Source: Methylobacterium pseudosasicola
GTDB taxonomy: Bacteria; Pseudomonadota; Alphaproteobacteria; Rhizobiales; Beijerinckiaceae
NCBI RefSeq assembly: GCF_900114535.1
Contig: NZ_FOTK01000020.1
Location: 1-64,000 of the forward strand
DNA length: 64,000 nt
Direction: 5' to 3'
Made by a program: the position numbers and the translations under genes. The notes below the pieces were generated by a model. It saw only the letters and a program-made list of their open reading frames with translations. It did no database searches and was not told the DNA's origin. Numbering within the stretch: position 1 is the first letter of the stretch; each line of letters opens with the position of its first letter. Shown in pieces: positions 48,969 to 58,630 of this stretch.

Positions 48969-49472
48969 ATGCATCAGGGCAACCACCGCGACCACGAGGG
49001 CGCGAAGAAGCTGTTCGAGCTGGTCAAGGACGTGAAGATCGCCATGATGACCACCGTCGATGCCGAGGGGACGCTCAACAGCCGCCCGATGTGGAACAAC
49101 GACGCCGACGAGAACGGTGATCTGTGGTTCTTCACCAAGCTGCACTCGCCCAAGACGACCGAGATCAGCAAGGACAACCAGGTGAACCTGGCCTATTCCG
49201 ACCCGTCGAGCCAGACCTACGTCTCGGTGGCCGGCAGGGCCGAGATCGTGCGCGATCAGGCCAAGATCGACGAGAAGTGGAATGAGAGCCTAAAGACCTG
49301 GTTCCCCAACGGCAAGAACGACCCCGAGGTCGCGCTGATCCGCGTCCACCCAGAGAAGGGCGAGTACTGGGACAGCCCCAACAGCACGATGCTGCACCTC
49401 TACGGCTACGTGAAGGCCTCGCTCACCGGCGAGAGCCCCAAGACCGACACCAAGAAGGTCGACCTCGCCTGA
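48969..49472 (+). CDS. General-stress-protein-26-like PNPOx-family protein
   Basis: A 167-residue split-barrel protein: KIAMMTTVDAEGTLNSRPMW, DLWFFTKLHSPKTTEISKDN, NLAYSDPSSQTYVSVAGRAE and GEYWDSPNSTMLHLYGYVKA. This is the stress-type flavin-binding subgroup (general stress protein 26 family) rather than PdxH. The ATG at 48969 has AGGAG nine bases upstream. It is divergent from mrp with about 240 bp between the starts, and a different PNPOx-fold protein lies at 25.8 kb. Confidence 0.88.
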   Translation: MHQGNHRDHEGAKKLFELVKDVKIAMMTTVDAEGTLNSRPMWNNDADENGDLWFFTKLHSPKTTEISKDNQVNLAYSDPSSQTYVSVAGRAEIVRDQAKIDEKWNESLKTWFPNGKNDPEVALIRVHPEKGEYWDSPNSTMLHLYGYVKASLTGESPKTDTKKVDLA

Positions 49473-49599
49473 TTCCTTTGTGACTCGGCGACCAGGATGA
49501 TGGGGCGGCGCGCCGGATCGGCGAGCCGCCCTTCTTCTTGACGCGACGGCCGGCGGCATGCGCTCTGCGCCCTAAGACGTGCGGAAGAGTCCGAAAAGC

Positions 49600-50892
49600 A
49601 TGATTGATCTGGCGAAGCGGGTCTACGATCACAGCTTCCGCATCGACCCGATCGTGCGGTCGCTGCTCGACACGGATTTCTACAAACTGCTGATGGCGCA
49701 GACGATCCTGCGCCGCCACCCGCAGATCGACACCACCTTCGGGATCACCAACCGCACGAAGCGCATCCGCATCGCCGACGAGGTCGATGCCGGGCTGCTG
49801 CGCGAGCAGCTCGACCATGCCCGCAGCCTCCGGCTCAGCAAGGGCGAGGTCACCTGGCTGCGCGGAAACGTCTTCCGCGGCCAGGGGCGGATCCTCGGCC
49901 CCGAATTCGTGGCATGGTTCGAGGGGTTTCAGCTGCCCGATTACGAGCTGGCGGTCCATGACGGCCAGTACGAGCTGACCTTCCACGGGCCCTGGATCGA
50001 GACCACGATGTGGGAGGTCCCGGCGCTGGCGATCCTGAACGAGCTGCGGGCACGCGCCGTGCTTAAGGGCCTCGGCAAGCTCGACCTGCAGGTGCTCTAC
50101 GCCCGGGCGATGACCCGGGTCTGGGAGAAGATCCAGCGGCTGCAGAAGCTGCCCGACCTCTCGGTGGCGGATTTCGGCACGCGGCGCCGCCATGGCTTCC
50201 TCTGGCAGGATTGGTGCGTGCAGGCCATGGCCGAGGGGCTGGGCGGCGCGTTCCTCGGCACCTCGAACTGCCTGATCGCCGCCCGCCAGGAGGTCGAGCC
50301 GGTGGGCACCAACGCCCACGAACTGCCGATGGTCTACGCGGCGCTGGCCAAGAACGACGCGGCGCTCGCCGCAGCGCCCTACGCGGTGCTGGCCGACTGG
50401 CAGGAGGATTACGACGGCAACCTGCGGGTCATCCTGCCCGACACCTACGGCACCACTGGCTTCCTGGCCAACGCCCCGGACTGGGTGAGCGACTGGACCG
50501 GGATCCGCATCGATTCGAAGGATCCGATCGCGGGCGGCGAGGAAGTGATCCGCTTCTGGCGGGAGCGCGGCTACGATCCCGGAGACAAACTCGCGATTTT
50601 CTCGGACGGGCTCGACATAGACGCCATCGAGCACATCCACGCCCATTTCCACGGGCGCATGCGGATCGGCTACGGCTGGGGCACCCTGCTCACCAACGAT
50701 TTTCGCGGCCTCCTGCCGGACGGCAAGCTCGATCCGGTCTCGGTGGTCTGCAAGGTCATGGCGGCGAACGGCCGCCCGACCGTCAAGCTCTCCGACAACC
50801 CGACCAAGGCGCAAGGGCCGGACGACGAGATCGCCCGCTACCGCCGGGTTTTCGAGGTCGGCGCGCAGGAGGCTTTGCCGGTTCTGGTGTGA
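49600..50892 (+). CDS. pncB: Nicotinate phosphoribosyltransferase
   Basis: Makes nicotinate mononucleotide from nicotinate and PRPP in NAD salvage, with ATP hydrolysis. The 430-residue protein shows LLDTDFYKLLMAQTILRRHP near the N-terminus, FLGTSNCLIAARQEVEPVGT, the active-site His region GTNAHELPM, and FGYGWGTLLTNDFRG-like YGWGTLLTNDF. I chose the ATG at 49600; a GTG seven codons earlier is possible. Together with the CinA-type amidase it covers two steps of pyridine-nucleotide recycling in this window. Confidence 0.95.
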   Translation: MIDLAKRVYDHSFRIDPIVRSLLDTDFYKLLMAQTILRRHPQIDTTFGITNRTKRIRIADEVDAGLLREQLDHARSLRLSKGEVTWLRGNVFRGQGRILGPEFVAWFEGFQLPDYELAVHDGQYELTFHGPWIETTMWEVPALAILNELRARAVLKGLGKLDLQVLYARAMTRVWEKIQRLQKLPDLSVADFGTRRRHGFLWQDWCVQAMAEGLGGAFLGTSNCLIAARQEVEPVGTNAHELPMVYAALAKNDAALAAAPYAVLADWQEDYDGNLRVILPDTYGTTGFLANAPDWVSDWTGIRIDSKDPIAGGEEVIRFWRERGYDPGDKLAIFSDGLDIDAIEHIHAHFHGRMRIGYGWGTLLTNDFRGLLPDGKLDPVSVVCKVMAANGRPTVKLSDNPTKAQGPDDEIARYRRVFEVGAQEALPVLV

Positions 50893-51223
50893 GGTGCACG
50901 GCCTTTTCCCGGACACCTGGAACGTCAGTGGAAGGTGATCCGGGACCTAGCGGGGAATGCGCCGCGCAGCGGCACCCTTTCAAAACAACACGGACGCTGC
51001 GCGTCGTTGTGCGCTGGATCCCGGGTCGCATTCCGCTGGCGCTGCATGCGCCCGGGAAAGGGCAGTGCTTGACCGGACGCGCCCGCCGTATCGGCTTGCG
51101 GCGAAAGTAAGCCATCGCTGGAGCGCAGATAGGAGATACGCCCCCTGACGGCAGGCCGCATCAACAGGTATCGTGTCGACCAACAGGGTGCGCCGCGCGC
51201 GGCCGGCCCGACGGGAGAACGCC
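50893..51223. other. Intergenic region with imperfect dyads
   Basis: This 331-bp gap has no convincing gene. It contains imperfect palindromes, including GGCGCTGCATGCGCC (near 51040) within a CCCGGG...CCCGGG frame at about 51020-51060. The stretch resembles a dispersed repeat but has no clear second copy in this window. The following gene has its own ribosome-binding site. Confidence 0.4.
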
Positions 51224-52672
51224 ATGACCATGAATCGCCGCTCGCTCATCGGCGCCGCAGGCCTCGCGCTGGCCGCACCGGGCCTTGAAAGCCCACAAGC
51301 CGCCGAGTCCGCGAAGCCGGCCACCAAGGCGCCGCCCGTCACAAAGATCCTGGCGCAGTGGATCCTGGCCTCGTCCTACGACACCCTGCCCGAAAACGTC
51401 CGCCGCGAGGGCGTGCGCAGCTTCCTCAACTGGGTCGGCGTGGCGATCGGCGGCTCGCATCACGAGACCGTGGACGTGGCGGTCGCGGCGCTGCAGCCGT
51501 TCTCGGGGCCGCCGCAGGCCGGCCTGTTCGGCCGGGCGGAGCGGTTCGACATCATGAACGCTGCCTTCCTGAGCGGCGTGGCGAGCCACATCTTCGATTT
51601 CGACGACACCCACCTCAAGACGATCATCCACCCGGCCGGCCCGGTCGCCTCGGCGATCCTGGCCTATGCCCAGATGAAGCCGGTCTCGGGGAAGGACTTC
51701 CTCGACGCGCTGGTGGTGGGGATCGAGACCGAGTGCCGGATCGGCAACGCCGTCTACCCGAACCACTACGATGCCGGCTGGCACATCACCGGCACCTGCG
51801 GGCCGTTCGGCGCGGCGGCGGCGGTCGGCAAGCTGATGGGGCTCACCGAGCCGCAGATGGTCTACGCGCTGGGGCTCGCGGCCTCGCAGCCCGTGGGACT
51901 GCGCGAATCATTCGGCTCGATGAACAAAAGCTTCAATCCGGGCCGGGCGGCCTCGAACGGCCTGTTCGCGGCGATCCTGGCAGCCAAGGGTTTCACCTCG
52001 TCGGACGGCATGATCGAGGCCAAGCGCGGCTGGGCCAATACCATCTCGACCAAGCAGGACTGGTCCGAGATCACCGACGGCCTCGGCACGCGCTACGAGG
52101 CCCTGCTCAACACCTACAAGCCGTTCGCCTGCGGCATCGTCATGCACCCGACGATCGATGCGGGCGTGCAGATCCGCGACCAGGACCATGTCCGGCCGGA
52201 GGACATCGCCCGGGTCGACCTCAAGGTCCACCCGCTGGTGCTGGAGCTCACCGGCAAGACTGCGCCGAAGACCGGCCTGGAGGGCAAGTTCAGCATCTAC
52301 CACGCCGCCGCGATCGCCCTCGTGGAGGGGGCGGGCGGCGAGAAGCAGTTCAGCGATCGGGCGGTGAACGACCCGCGCGTCGTGGCCCTGCGCCAGAAGG
52401 TCGTGCCGGTGATCACCCCGGGCATCGACGCCGCGCAGGTCGACATGACCGTGACGCTGACCGACGGGCGGAGCTTCCACCGCCGGATCGAGCACGCGAT
52501 CGGCAGCGTCGAGAAGCCGATGTCGGACGCGCAGCTCGAAGCCAAGTTCACCGACCTCGCCGCTGGCGTTCTGCCGGAGACTCAGGCCAAGCGGGTGATG
52601 CAGATGTGCTGGTCGCTGCCCGAATTGACGGATGTGGGCGAGGTGGCCCGGGCTGGGGTGCAGGGGGCGTAA
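51224..52672 (+). CDS. MmgE/PrpD-family protein with Tat signal
   Basis: A 482-residue homologue of 2-methylcitrate dehydratase PrpD and cis-aconitate decarboxylases. An N-terminal twin-arginine signal (MNRRSLIGAAGLALAAPG) precedes the catalytic core: IFDFDDTHLKTIIHPAGPVA, YDAGWHITGTCGPFGAAAAV, SFNPGRAASNGLFAAILAAK and KPFACGIVMHPTIDA. The ATG at 51224 follows GGGAGAAC. Export to the periplasm is unusual for a family acting on citric-cycle-type acids in the cytoplasm. The substrate is unknown. The gene stands alone. Confidence 0.88.
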   Translation: MTMNRRSLIGAAGLALAAPGLESPQAAESAKPATKAPPVTKILAQWILASSYDTLPENVRREGVRSFLNWVGVAIGGSHHETVDVAVAALQPFSGPPQAGLFGRAERFDIMNAAFLSGVASHIFDFDDTHLKTIIHPAGPVASAILAYAQMKPVSGKDFLDALVVGIETECRIGNAVYPNHYDAGWHITGTCGPFGAAAAVGKLMGLTEPQMVYALGLAASQPVGLRESFGSMNKSFNPGRAASNGLFAAILAAKGFTSSDGMIEAKRGWANTISTKQDWSEITDGLGTRYEALLNTYKPFACGIVMHPTIDAGVQIRDQDHVRPEDIARVDLKVHPLVLELTGKTAPKTGLEGKFSIYHAAAIALVEGAGGEKQFSDRAVNDPRVVALRQKVVPVITPGIDAAQVDMTVTLTDGRSFHRRIEHAIGSVEKPMSDAQLEAKFTDLAAGVLPETQAKRVMQMCWSLPELTDVGEVARAGVQGA

Positions 52673-52805
52673 CCGGGGGCGCCGGCCCCCTCACGGATCC
52701 GCGAGCCCGGCGGGATCGTTTTCCGGCCCCGTGCCGTTCCCCTGCCGCGAGGCCCCGCGACCCCGGCGGGGGCCCGCCTGTGGCGTTCGGGGTGTGGATC
52801 GCAGC

Positions 52806-54827
52806 ATGGGCACGAGAACCCCGGTCGGGGCGCAGCCAGGACAGGCGCTGGTTCCGCCGCGGCCGACCCGCGTCACCGCGGCCGAGACGCCGCGGGCTGC
52901 CATGGCCTCGCCGATCCTGGTCGGGGCCACCATCGTGGCGATCCTGTATTTCGGCCGCGAGATCTTCATCCCGATCGCGATCGCGCTGCTCCTGTCCTTC
53001 GTGCTGACGCCGCTGGTGAGCCGCCTGCGGCGCCTGCGCCTGCCGCGATTGGTGGCGGTCGGGGTGAGCGTCCTGCTGACGCTCGGGATCGTGGGCGCCA
53101 TGGCGACCCTGATCGGCATCCAGGCGGCCGATCTCGTGGGCGACATCCCGCGCTACCGCGCCACCATCGAGCGCAAGATCGAGGGCCTGCGCACCTCGCC
53201 GGTGGGGCACATCACCGACTACGTCGCCAATATCGGCCGGGCGCTCCATACCGGTGGCCAGGACCAGGCCAAAGAGCCGGCTAAAGAACTACCGCAAGCC
53301 GCCCCGCAGCCGCCCGAGCCCGCCCCCGGGATGGACCAGGCCAAGCCCGGCCAAAAGGCTGTCCTGGTCGAGGTCGCCTCGACCCAGCCGGGACCGCTGG
53401 AGATGCTCGGCACCCTGCTGTCGCCGGTGCTGCAGCCGCTGGCCACCGTGGGCATCGTCTTCGTGGTGCTGCTGTTCGTCCTCATGCAGCGCGAGGACCT
53501 GCGCGACCGGATGATCCGGCTCGCGGGCTCCAGCGACCTGCACCGCACCACCGGGGCGATCGACGACGCGGCCGGGCGCCTCAGCCGCTACTTCGTGGTG
53601 CAGCTCGCCCTCAACACCGCCTTCGGCGTCGTGATCGGCATCGGCCTTTATTTTATCGGCGTGCCGAACCCGGTGCTCTGGGCGATTTTCTCCGGCCTGA
53701 TGCGGTTCGTGCCGTATATCGGCGCGTTCCTGTCGGCGATCCTGCCGATCACGCTGGCCGCCGCGGTCGATCCCGGCTGGAACATGATGATCGCGGTGAC
53801 GATCCTGTTCCTGATCCTCGAGCCGCTCACCGGCCAGGTGTTCGAGCCGATCGTCTACGGCCAGTCCACTGGGCTCTCGCCGCTCGCGGTGCTGGTCTCG
53901 GCCCTGTTCTGGACCTGGCTCTGGGGGCCCGTGGGCCTGCTGCTGTCGACGCCCCTCACCGTCTGCCTGGTGGTGCTCGGGCGCCATGTCGAGCACCTCG
54001 AATTCCTCGACGTGCTGTTCGGCGACCGGCCGGCGCTGACGCCCGTGCAGAATTTCTACCAGCGCATCCTGGCCGGCGATTCCGAGGAGGTGCTGGGCCA
54101 TGCCGAGCTGATCCTCCAGCAATGCTCGCTCTCGTCCTATTACGACGAGGTCGTCCTCAAGGCGCTGGAACTCGCCGCCCGGGATGCCGCGCGCGGCGTG
54201 CTGACCACCCAGCAGAAGGGCGCGATGCGCACCGCTCTCGGCGAGCTGATCGCCGACCTGTCCGACCGCAGCGACGCCGCCACCGAGGCGGCGGGGGAGG
54301 GCGGCGAGAACGCCTGCAGCCCGATGCCGATCGGCCCGGCGCCGGACGCGCTGCCCCAGGCCTGGACCCGCCAGGGCGCGGTGCTGTGCGTCTCCGGGCG
54401 CGGCTTCCTCGACGAGGCCGCCGCCGCGATCCTGGCCCAGATCCTGGAGAAGCGCGGCATCGGCATCCGCACGGTGCCATTCTCGGAGGCGTCCTCGGCG
54501 CGGATCGGCCGGTTCGAGCCGGGCCCGGCCCGGATGGCCTGCGTCGTCTCCCTGGCGCTGAGCGGCGAGCCGACGCATCTGCGCCGGCTGGTCGAGCGCC
54601 TGCAGCAGCGGATGCCGGGCGTGCCGGTCCTGCTCGGCCTGTGGCTGTCCGAGAACGGCCCGTCGGAGAGGGCAGCGCGCGCCAAGGACGGCGCCGCCGA
54701 CGCGACCCGGCAGGTCGCGTCCCTGCGCGAGGCGATCGAGGCGGTTCTGGCCGCGGTCCAGGCCGACATCGCCGCCGCCCCGGAGGCCGGCGCTCCGGCC
54801 CGCGCGCCGGAACCGGCGGAGGCATGA
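52806..54827 (+). CDS. AI-2E-family transporter with C-terminal extension
   Basis: A 673-residue protein whose N-terminal 420 residues form an AI-2 exporter-family (TqsA/YdiK-like) core: VAILYFGREIFIPIAIALLL, PYIGAFLSAILPITLAAAVD, and the signature VFEPIVYGQSTGLSPLAVLV. A Pro/Ala-rich loop separates the first membrane group (about residue 158-190). Residues 430-530 are helical and about 545-650 form an alpha/beta region (AVLCVSGRGFLDEAAAAILA, VSLALSGEPTHLRRLVERLQ) resembling a Rossmann-like receptor fold. Typical family members are 340-400 residues, so the tail is a real addition. Confidence 0.88.
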   Translation: MGTRTPVGAQPGQALVPPRPTRVTAAETPRAAMASPILVGATIVAILYFGREIFIPIAIALLLSFVLTPLVSRLRRLRLPRLVAVGVSVLLTLGIVGAMATLIGIQAADLVGDIPRYRATIERKIEGLRTSPVGHITDYVANIGRALHTGGQDQAKEPAKELPQAAPQPPEPAPGMDQAKPGQKAVLVEVASTQPGPLEMLGTLLSPVLQPLATVGIVFVVLLFVLMQREDLRDRMIRLAGSSDLHRTTGAIDDAAGRLSRYFVVQLALNTAFGVVIGIGLYFIGVPNPVLWAIFSGLMRFVPYIGAFLSAILPITLAAAVDPGWNMMIAVTILFLILEPLTGQVFEPIVYGQSTGLSPLAVLVSALFWTWLWGPVGLLLSTPLTVCLVVLGRHVEHLEFLDVLFGDRPALTPVQNFYQRILAGDSEEVLGHAELILQQCSLSSYYDEVVLKALELAARDAARGVLTTQQKGAMRTALGELIADLSDRSDAATEAAGEGGENACSPMPIGPAPDALPQAWTRQGAVLCVSGRGFLDEAAAAILAQILEKRGIGIRTVPFSEASSARIGRFEPGPARMACVVSLALSGEPTHLRRLVERLQQRMPGVPVLLGLWLSENGPSERAARAKDGAADATRQVASLREAIEAVLAAVQADIAAAPEAGAPARAPEPAEA

Positions 54828-54937
54828 ACCGCGACGACCTGAGCCCCGGGGGCTTGACGGCCGGGGGCCAGCCCCGGTTTCGTCGCGCACAGTCCGGGCG
54901 GCCGGACGGGTCGCGGGCAGATCAGGGGGCAGGGCCG

Positions 54938-55726
54938 ATGAGCATCGTCGAACTCGGGCGGTTCATGGACGATCTCGCGGACGCGTCCGGCAAGGCGATC
55001 CTGCCGTTCTTCCGCGCCCAGTTCGGCCTCGACGACAAGGCCCGCGGCGGCGCACCGTTCGATCCGGTCACGGAGGCCGACCGCGCCGCCGAGGTGGTGC
55101 TCCGGGCGATGATCGGCCAGACCTTTCCCGGCTACGGCATCCTGGGCGAGGAATTCGGCGCCGAGCGGCTGGACGCTGAATATGTCTGGGTGCTCGACCC
55201 GATCGACGGCACCCGCGCCTTCATCGCCGGCCTGCCGACCTGGGGCACGCTGATTGGCCTGACCCGCAACGGCGTGCCGGTGCGCGGGCTGATGCACCAG
55301 CCCTATCTCGGCGAGCGCTTCACCGGCGACGGCCGCCACGCCCGCCTGCGCGGCCCGGCGGGGGAGCGCACCCTGCGCACCCGCCGCTGCGCCGATCTGG
55401 GTCAGGCGATCCTGGCCACCACCGATCCGCGGCTGTTCGCGGAGGGCGAGGAGGCCGAGCGTTTCCGCGCCCTGGAGGGCCAGGTGCGGATGTCCCGCTA
55501 CGGCGCCGATTGCTACGCCTATTGCATGCTGGCGGCCGGGCAGATCGACCTCGTGGTCGAGGCCGGCCTGAAGCCCTACGACATCGTCGCGCTGATCCCG
55601 ATCGTCGAGGGTGCCGGCGGCCGGGTCACGGCTTGGGACGGCGGCTCGGCCGCCAACGGCGGACGGATCGTGGCGGCCGGCGACCCGCGCCTGCACGAGG
55701 CCGCCCTGAAGGTGCTGAACCCGTGA
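54938..55726 (+). CDS. hisN: Inositol-monophosphatase-family histidinol-phosphatase
   Basis: A 262-residue magnesium-dependent phosphatase of the IMPase fold: PFDPVTEADRAAEVVLRAMI, GILGEEFG, and the metal-ligand motif WVLDPIDGTRAFIAGLPTWG, followed by GLKPYDIVALIPIVEGAGGR. The RAFIAGLPTWG form is typical of HisN, which hydrolyses histidinol phosphate in histidine synthesis, rather than of inositol monophosphatase proper. It follows the AI-2E gene after 110 bp on the same strand. Confidence 0.88.
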   Translation: MSIVELGRFMDDLADASGKAILPFFRAQFGLDDKARGGAPFDPVTEADRAAEVVLRAMIGQTFPGYGILGEEFGAERLDAEYVWVLDPIDGTRAFIAGLPTWGTLIGLTRNGVPVRGLMHQPYLGERFTGDGRHARLRGPAGERTLRTRRCADLGQAILATTDPRLFAEGEEAERFRALEGQVRMSRYGADCYAYCMLAAGQIDLVVEAGLKPYDIVALIPIVEGAGGRVTAWDGGSAANGGRIVAAGDPRLHEAALKVLNP

Positions 55727-55772
55727 GCACGCGCGGGCTCACGGACCATCGAGACGGCCGGAGCCCGCCCGC

Positions 55773-56870
55773 GTGCTGCTGAACGCCCTCGTCCTGCTGG
55801 CGAGCCTGACGCCCGCCCTGGAAAACCGCGCCGCCGCGCTCCTGGCCGCGCCACCGGTGGCGACGGCCCCGGCCGAGGCTGCGCCGCCGCGCTTCGATCC
55901 CGCCACCCGGTCGGTCTCCAACTGGCACGAACAGGCCGGCGCATTCTTGCTGCCACGGGCCCTGGCGCTGACCGCCCGGCTCGCCGAGGACCCGCCCTAC
56001 GTCGCCCGCTGCGTCCGGCTGAACAACGGCTGGTGCATCAAGTCGGCCCACTGGCCCGGGGAGATCGGCGCCGATGCCGAGGGCCACACCGCCTTCGCCA
56101 CCCTGGCCGACGGGGCCGACGCGGCGGCGAGCCTGCTGCGCCGCTACGTCCGCGATTACGGCCGGCGCAACGCGCTGGCTATCGTGCGCCGCTGGGCGCC
56201 CTCCGAATGCCGGGTCGCGACGCCGGTGCGGGTGGGGAAGGGGGTGGCGACACCCGCCGTCTCGGCGACCCTGGCGCCCCGGGGGCTCGGGCGGACCCTG
56301 CGCGCCCGCTTCCTCGCCGCCCACCGGCCGGGGGGCGCGCCCCGGGCCAGGGCCCTGCGGGTGCAGCCCTGGTCGCCGCTGGCCCGGATGGCGGGACGGC
56401 CCGGGGCACGTCCGGCCGCCGCCCGCGTGCCGCGGGTGGCGATGCTTCAGCCGGTGCCCGACATCGCCGCCGGGATCTCGGCCGAGCCCGGCCGGGCCGC
56501 CACGGCTCGCACCACGGATCCCACGGCGCTCCTCGACCGCAAGCTGCCGAGCCCCGACCGGATGGTCGCGGAATCCGCCCAGCTGCCGGCCATCGCGGCT
56601 GGGCTGCCCCTGCTCGACCTGCGCCTGCCGGCCCCGCTCTGCACCGGCGACGAGGTCCGGATCCAGGCCTACGCGGCGCGGATAAGCGGTAGCGTCGGGC
56701 TGAAGCCCGGCGACGACCTCGACCTGTTCGGGCCGGACGGCACACCGCGGCCCAACCTGGCGCCGGTTATGCTCGCCATGTCGGCGGTGGAACTCGGCAC
56801 CCTCCGGGCCGGCCCGGACCTCGTCGCCGAGGCCATCGCCCGCCTGAAGCCGACGACACCCGCGCCGTAA
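55773..56870 (+). CDS. Hypothetical protein with cell-wall-lytic-like module
   Basis: A 365-residue protein starting GTG at 55773, with a weak N-terminal hydrophobic segment (LLNALVLLASLTPALENRAA). The region at about 75-150 (CVRLNNGWCIKSAHWPGEIG, HTAFATLADGADAAASLLRR, ALAIVRRWAPSECR) resembles the GNPGNI-type phage/structural module found near lytic enzymes. The rest is low-complexity Ala/Arg/Pro-rich with no recognised domain. I cannot assign a function. It lies between hisN and a repeat, followed by ycjX. Confidence 0.6.
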   Translation: MLLNALVLLASLTPALENRAAALLAAPPVATAPAEAAPPRFDPATRSVSNWHEQAGAFLLPRALALTARLAEDPPYVARCVRLNNGWCIKSAHWPGEIGADAEGHTAFATLADGADAAASLLRRYVRDYGRRNALAIVRRWAPSECRVATPVRVGKGVATPAVSATLAPRGLGRTLRARFLAAHRPGGAPRARALRVQPWSPLARMAGRPGARPAAARVPRVAMLQPVPDIAAGISAEPGRAATARTTDPTALLDRKLPSPDRMVAESAQLPAIAAGLPLLDLRLPAPLCTGDEVRIQAYAARISGSVGLKPGDDLDLFGPDGTPRPNLAPVMLAMSAVELGTLRAGPDLVAEAIARLKPTTPAP

Positions 56871-56876
56871 AGTCCC

Positions 56877-56981
56877 GGTTTCAAAAGGTCTTCGACCTTT
56901 TGCGGGTGCAGGGTGGAACCCTGCAAGCCTCCGGGCTCCGCCCCGGAACCCCGCCAAAGGGCTGAGCCCTTTGGAAACCCC
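56877..56981. repeat. Four-hairpin mosaic repeat (copy 2, opposite orientation)
   Basis: Four consecutive hairpins in reverse order to copy 1: CAAAAGGTC/GACCTTTTG, GCAGGGT/ACCCTGC, CCGGGC/GCCCCGG, and CCAAAGGGCT/AGCCCTTTGG, bounded by GGTTTC and GAAACC. It lies directly after the hypothetical gene and upstream of ycjX. Confidence 0.88.
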
Positions 56982-57060
56982 AGTCCGGCCAAGCCTTGCG
57001 GTTCGAGCCGAACCGCGCCACCTGTGCCCGGCCTGTTTCCCCGAGACGACGAGCCCGCCC

Positions 57061-58506
57061 GTGCCCCTGACCGACCTTGCCGCACGCGCCGGCTCGGCCG
57101 TCAAAGCCTTCGCCGAAGCCTCGCACGACCTGTTGATCCAGCCGACCTTGCGGCTCGGGGTCACCGGACTCGCGCGCTCGGGCAAGACCGTGTTCACCAC
57201 GGCGCTGATCCACCACCTCGTGGAGGCGCACGCCCTGCCGGCCTTCGCGCCCGCGCAGGAAGGCCGCCTGCGCCGGGCCCGGCTGGTGCCGCAGCCCGAC
57301 GACGACGTGCCGCGCTTTCCCTTCGAGGAGCATTTCGCGACGCTCACCGAGGCCAGGCGCTGGCCGCGCTCCACCGACCGGATCAGCCAGTTCCGTCTGG
57401 AGATCGCCTACGAGCGCGCCGCCGGCTGGCGCAGCGGCCCCGCGACCCTGATGCTCGACGTGGTCGATTATCCCGGCGAATGGCTGCTCGACCTCGCGCT
57501 GATCGAGACGAGCTACACCGCATGGTCGCGGGCCACGATCAACGGCACCCGCCGGCCTGGCCGGGCGGCTGTCGCGGCGCCTTGGCTTGAGGCGCTCAAG
57601 GGCTTCGATCCCAACGGGCCCCTGGACGAGGTCGCGGCCGAGCGGGCCAGCGACGCGTTCAAAGCCTATCTCGCGGCCCTGCGCGCCGGCCCGGAATCGG
57701 TCGCCACGACCCCGCCGGGCCGCTTCCTGATGCCCGGCGACCTCGCGGGCTCGCCGGCCCTGACCTTCGCGCCGCTCGACAATCTCACCGGCAGCATCGC
57801 CCCCGACAGCCTCGCCGGGCTGATGGAGCGGCGCTTCGAGGCCTACAAGGCCAAGGTCGTGACCCCGTTCTTCCGCGACCATTTCCAACGGGTCGACCGG
57901 CAGATCGTGCTGGTGGACGTGCTCGCTGCGGTCGATGCCGGGGCAACCGCCCTGGCCGAGTTGGAGGAGGCGCTGGACGCGGTGCTGCTCAGCCTCAATA
58001 TCGGCCGCAACACGGTGCTGTCGAAGCTGTTCGCGCCCCGGGCGGACCGGGTGCTGTTCGCCGCCACCAAGGCCGACCACCTCCACCAGACCAGCCACGA
58101 CCGGCTCGACGCGCTGCTGCGCCTGCTGGTCTCCCGGGCCATGCGGCGAACGGAAGCCGCGGGCGCCCGGGTCGGCACCGTGGCGCTCGCCTCCGTGCGC
58201 GCCACCCGCGAAACCACGGTCCATGATGGCCCCGAGATTCTTCGCGCGGTTGCGGGGACGCCGGAGGCCGGGGAAACGGTCGGCGACGAGGTGTTCGACG
58301 GCAACAGCGAGGCCGCGGTGTTCCCGGGCGAGCTGCCGGCCCGCGCGGAGGCCGTGCTGGAGGGCGCCGTCGCGCCGGGCTCGCTGCGCTTCCCCCGCTT
58401 CCGCCCGCCGCTGATTCGCCCCGACGGCCTCGGCCGCCCCGGCCACCTGCCGCAGATCCGCCTCGACCGCGCGATGCAGTTTCTGATCGGCGACAGGCTC
58501 GGGTGA
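57061..58506 (+). CDS. ycjX: YcjX-family P-loop NTPase-like protein
   Basis: A 481-residue DUF463/YcjX protein: RLGVTGLARSGKTVFTTALI at residues 31-50 holds the Walker A-like motif, and LDVVDYPGEWLLDLALIE the DYPGEW signature; the C-terminal SLRFPRFRPPLIR is also typical. Function is unknown; relatives occur in stress regulons and pair with YcjF. The GTG start at 57061 avoids the preceding repeat. ycjF follows after a 371-bp repeat-filled gap. Confidence 0.92.
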   Translation: MPLTDLAARAGSAVKAFAEASHDLLIQPTLRLGVTGLARSGKTVFTTALIHHLVEAHALPAFAPAQEGRLRRARLVPQPDDDVPRFPFEEHFATLTEARRWPRSTDRISQFRLEIAYERAAGWRSGPATLMLDVVDYPGEWLLDLALIETSYTAWSRATINGTRRPGRAAVAAPWLEALKGFDPNGPLDEVAAERASDAFKAYLAALRAGPESVATTPPGRFLMPGDLAGSPALTFAPLDNLTGSIAPDSLAGLMERRFEAYKAKVVTPFFRDHFQRVDRQIVLVDVLAAVDAGATALAELEEALDAVLLSLNIGRNTVLSKLFAPRADRVLFAATKADHLHQTSHDRLDALLRLLVSRAMRRTEAAGARVGTVALASVRATRETTVHDGPEILRAVAGTPEAGETVGDEVFDGNSEAAVFPGELPARAEAVLEGAVAPGSLRFPRFRPPLIRPDGLGRPGHLPQIRLDRAMQFLIGDRLG

Positions 58507-58630
58507 TGGGGAGGGTGGCTGTCCGGGATGCCGCCGCGGTCGTGAACCGGTCGACGCATGTTTCGATCGCCCTGCGACGTGCCGGCGTTCGTTCACACGC
58601 ATCGTGCCCGACTCACACGGCGCCGGTTGG

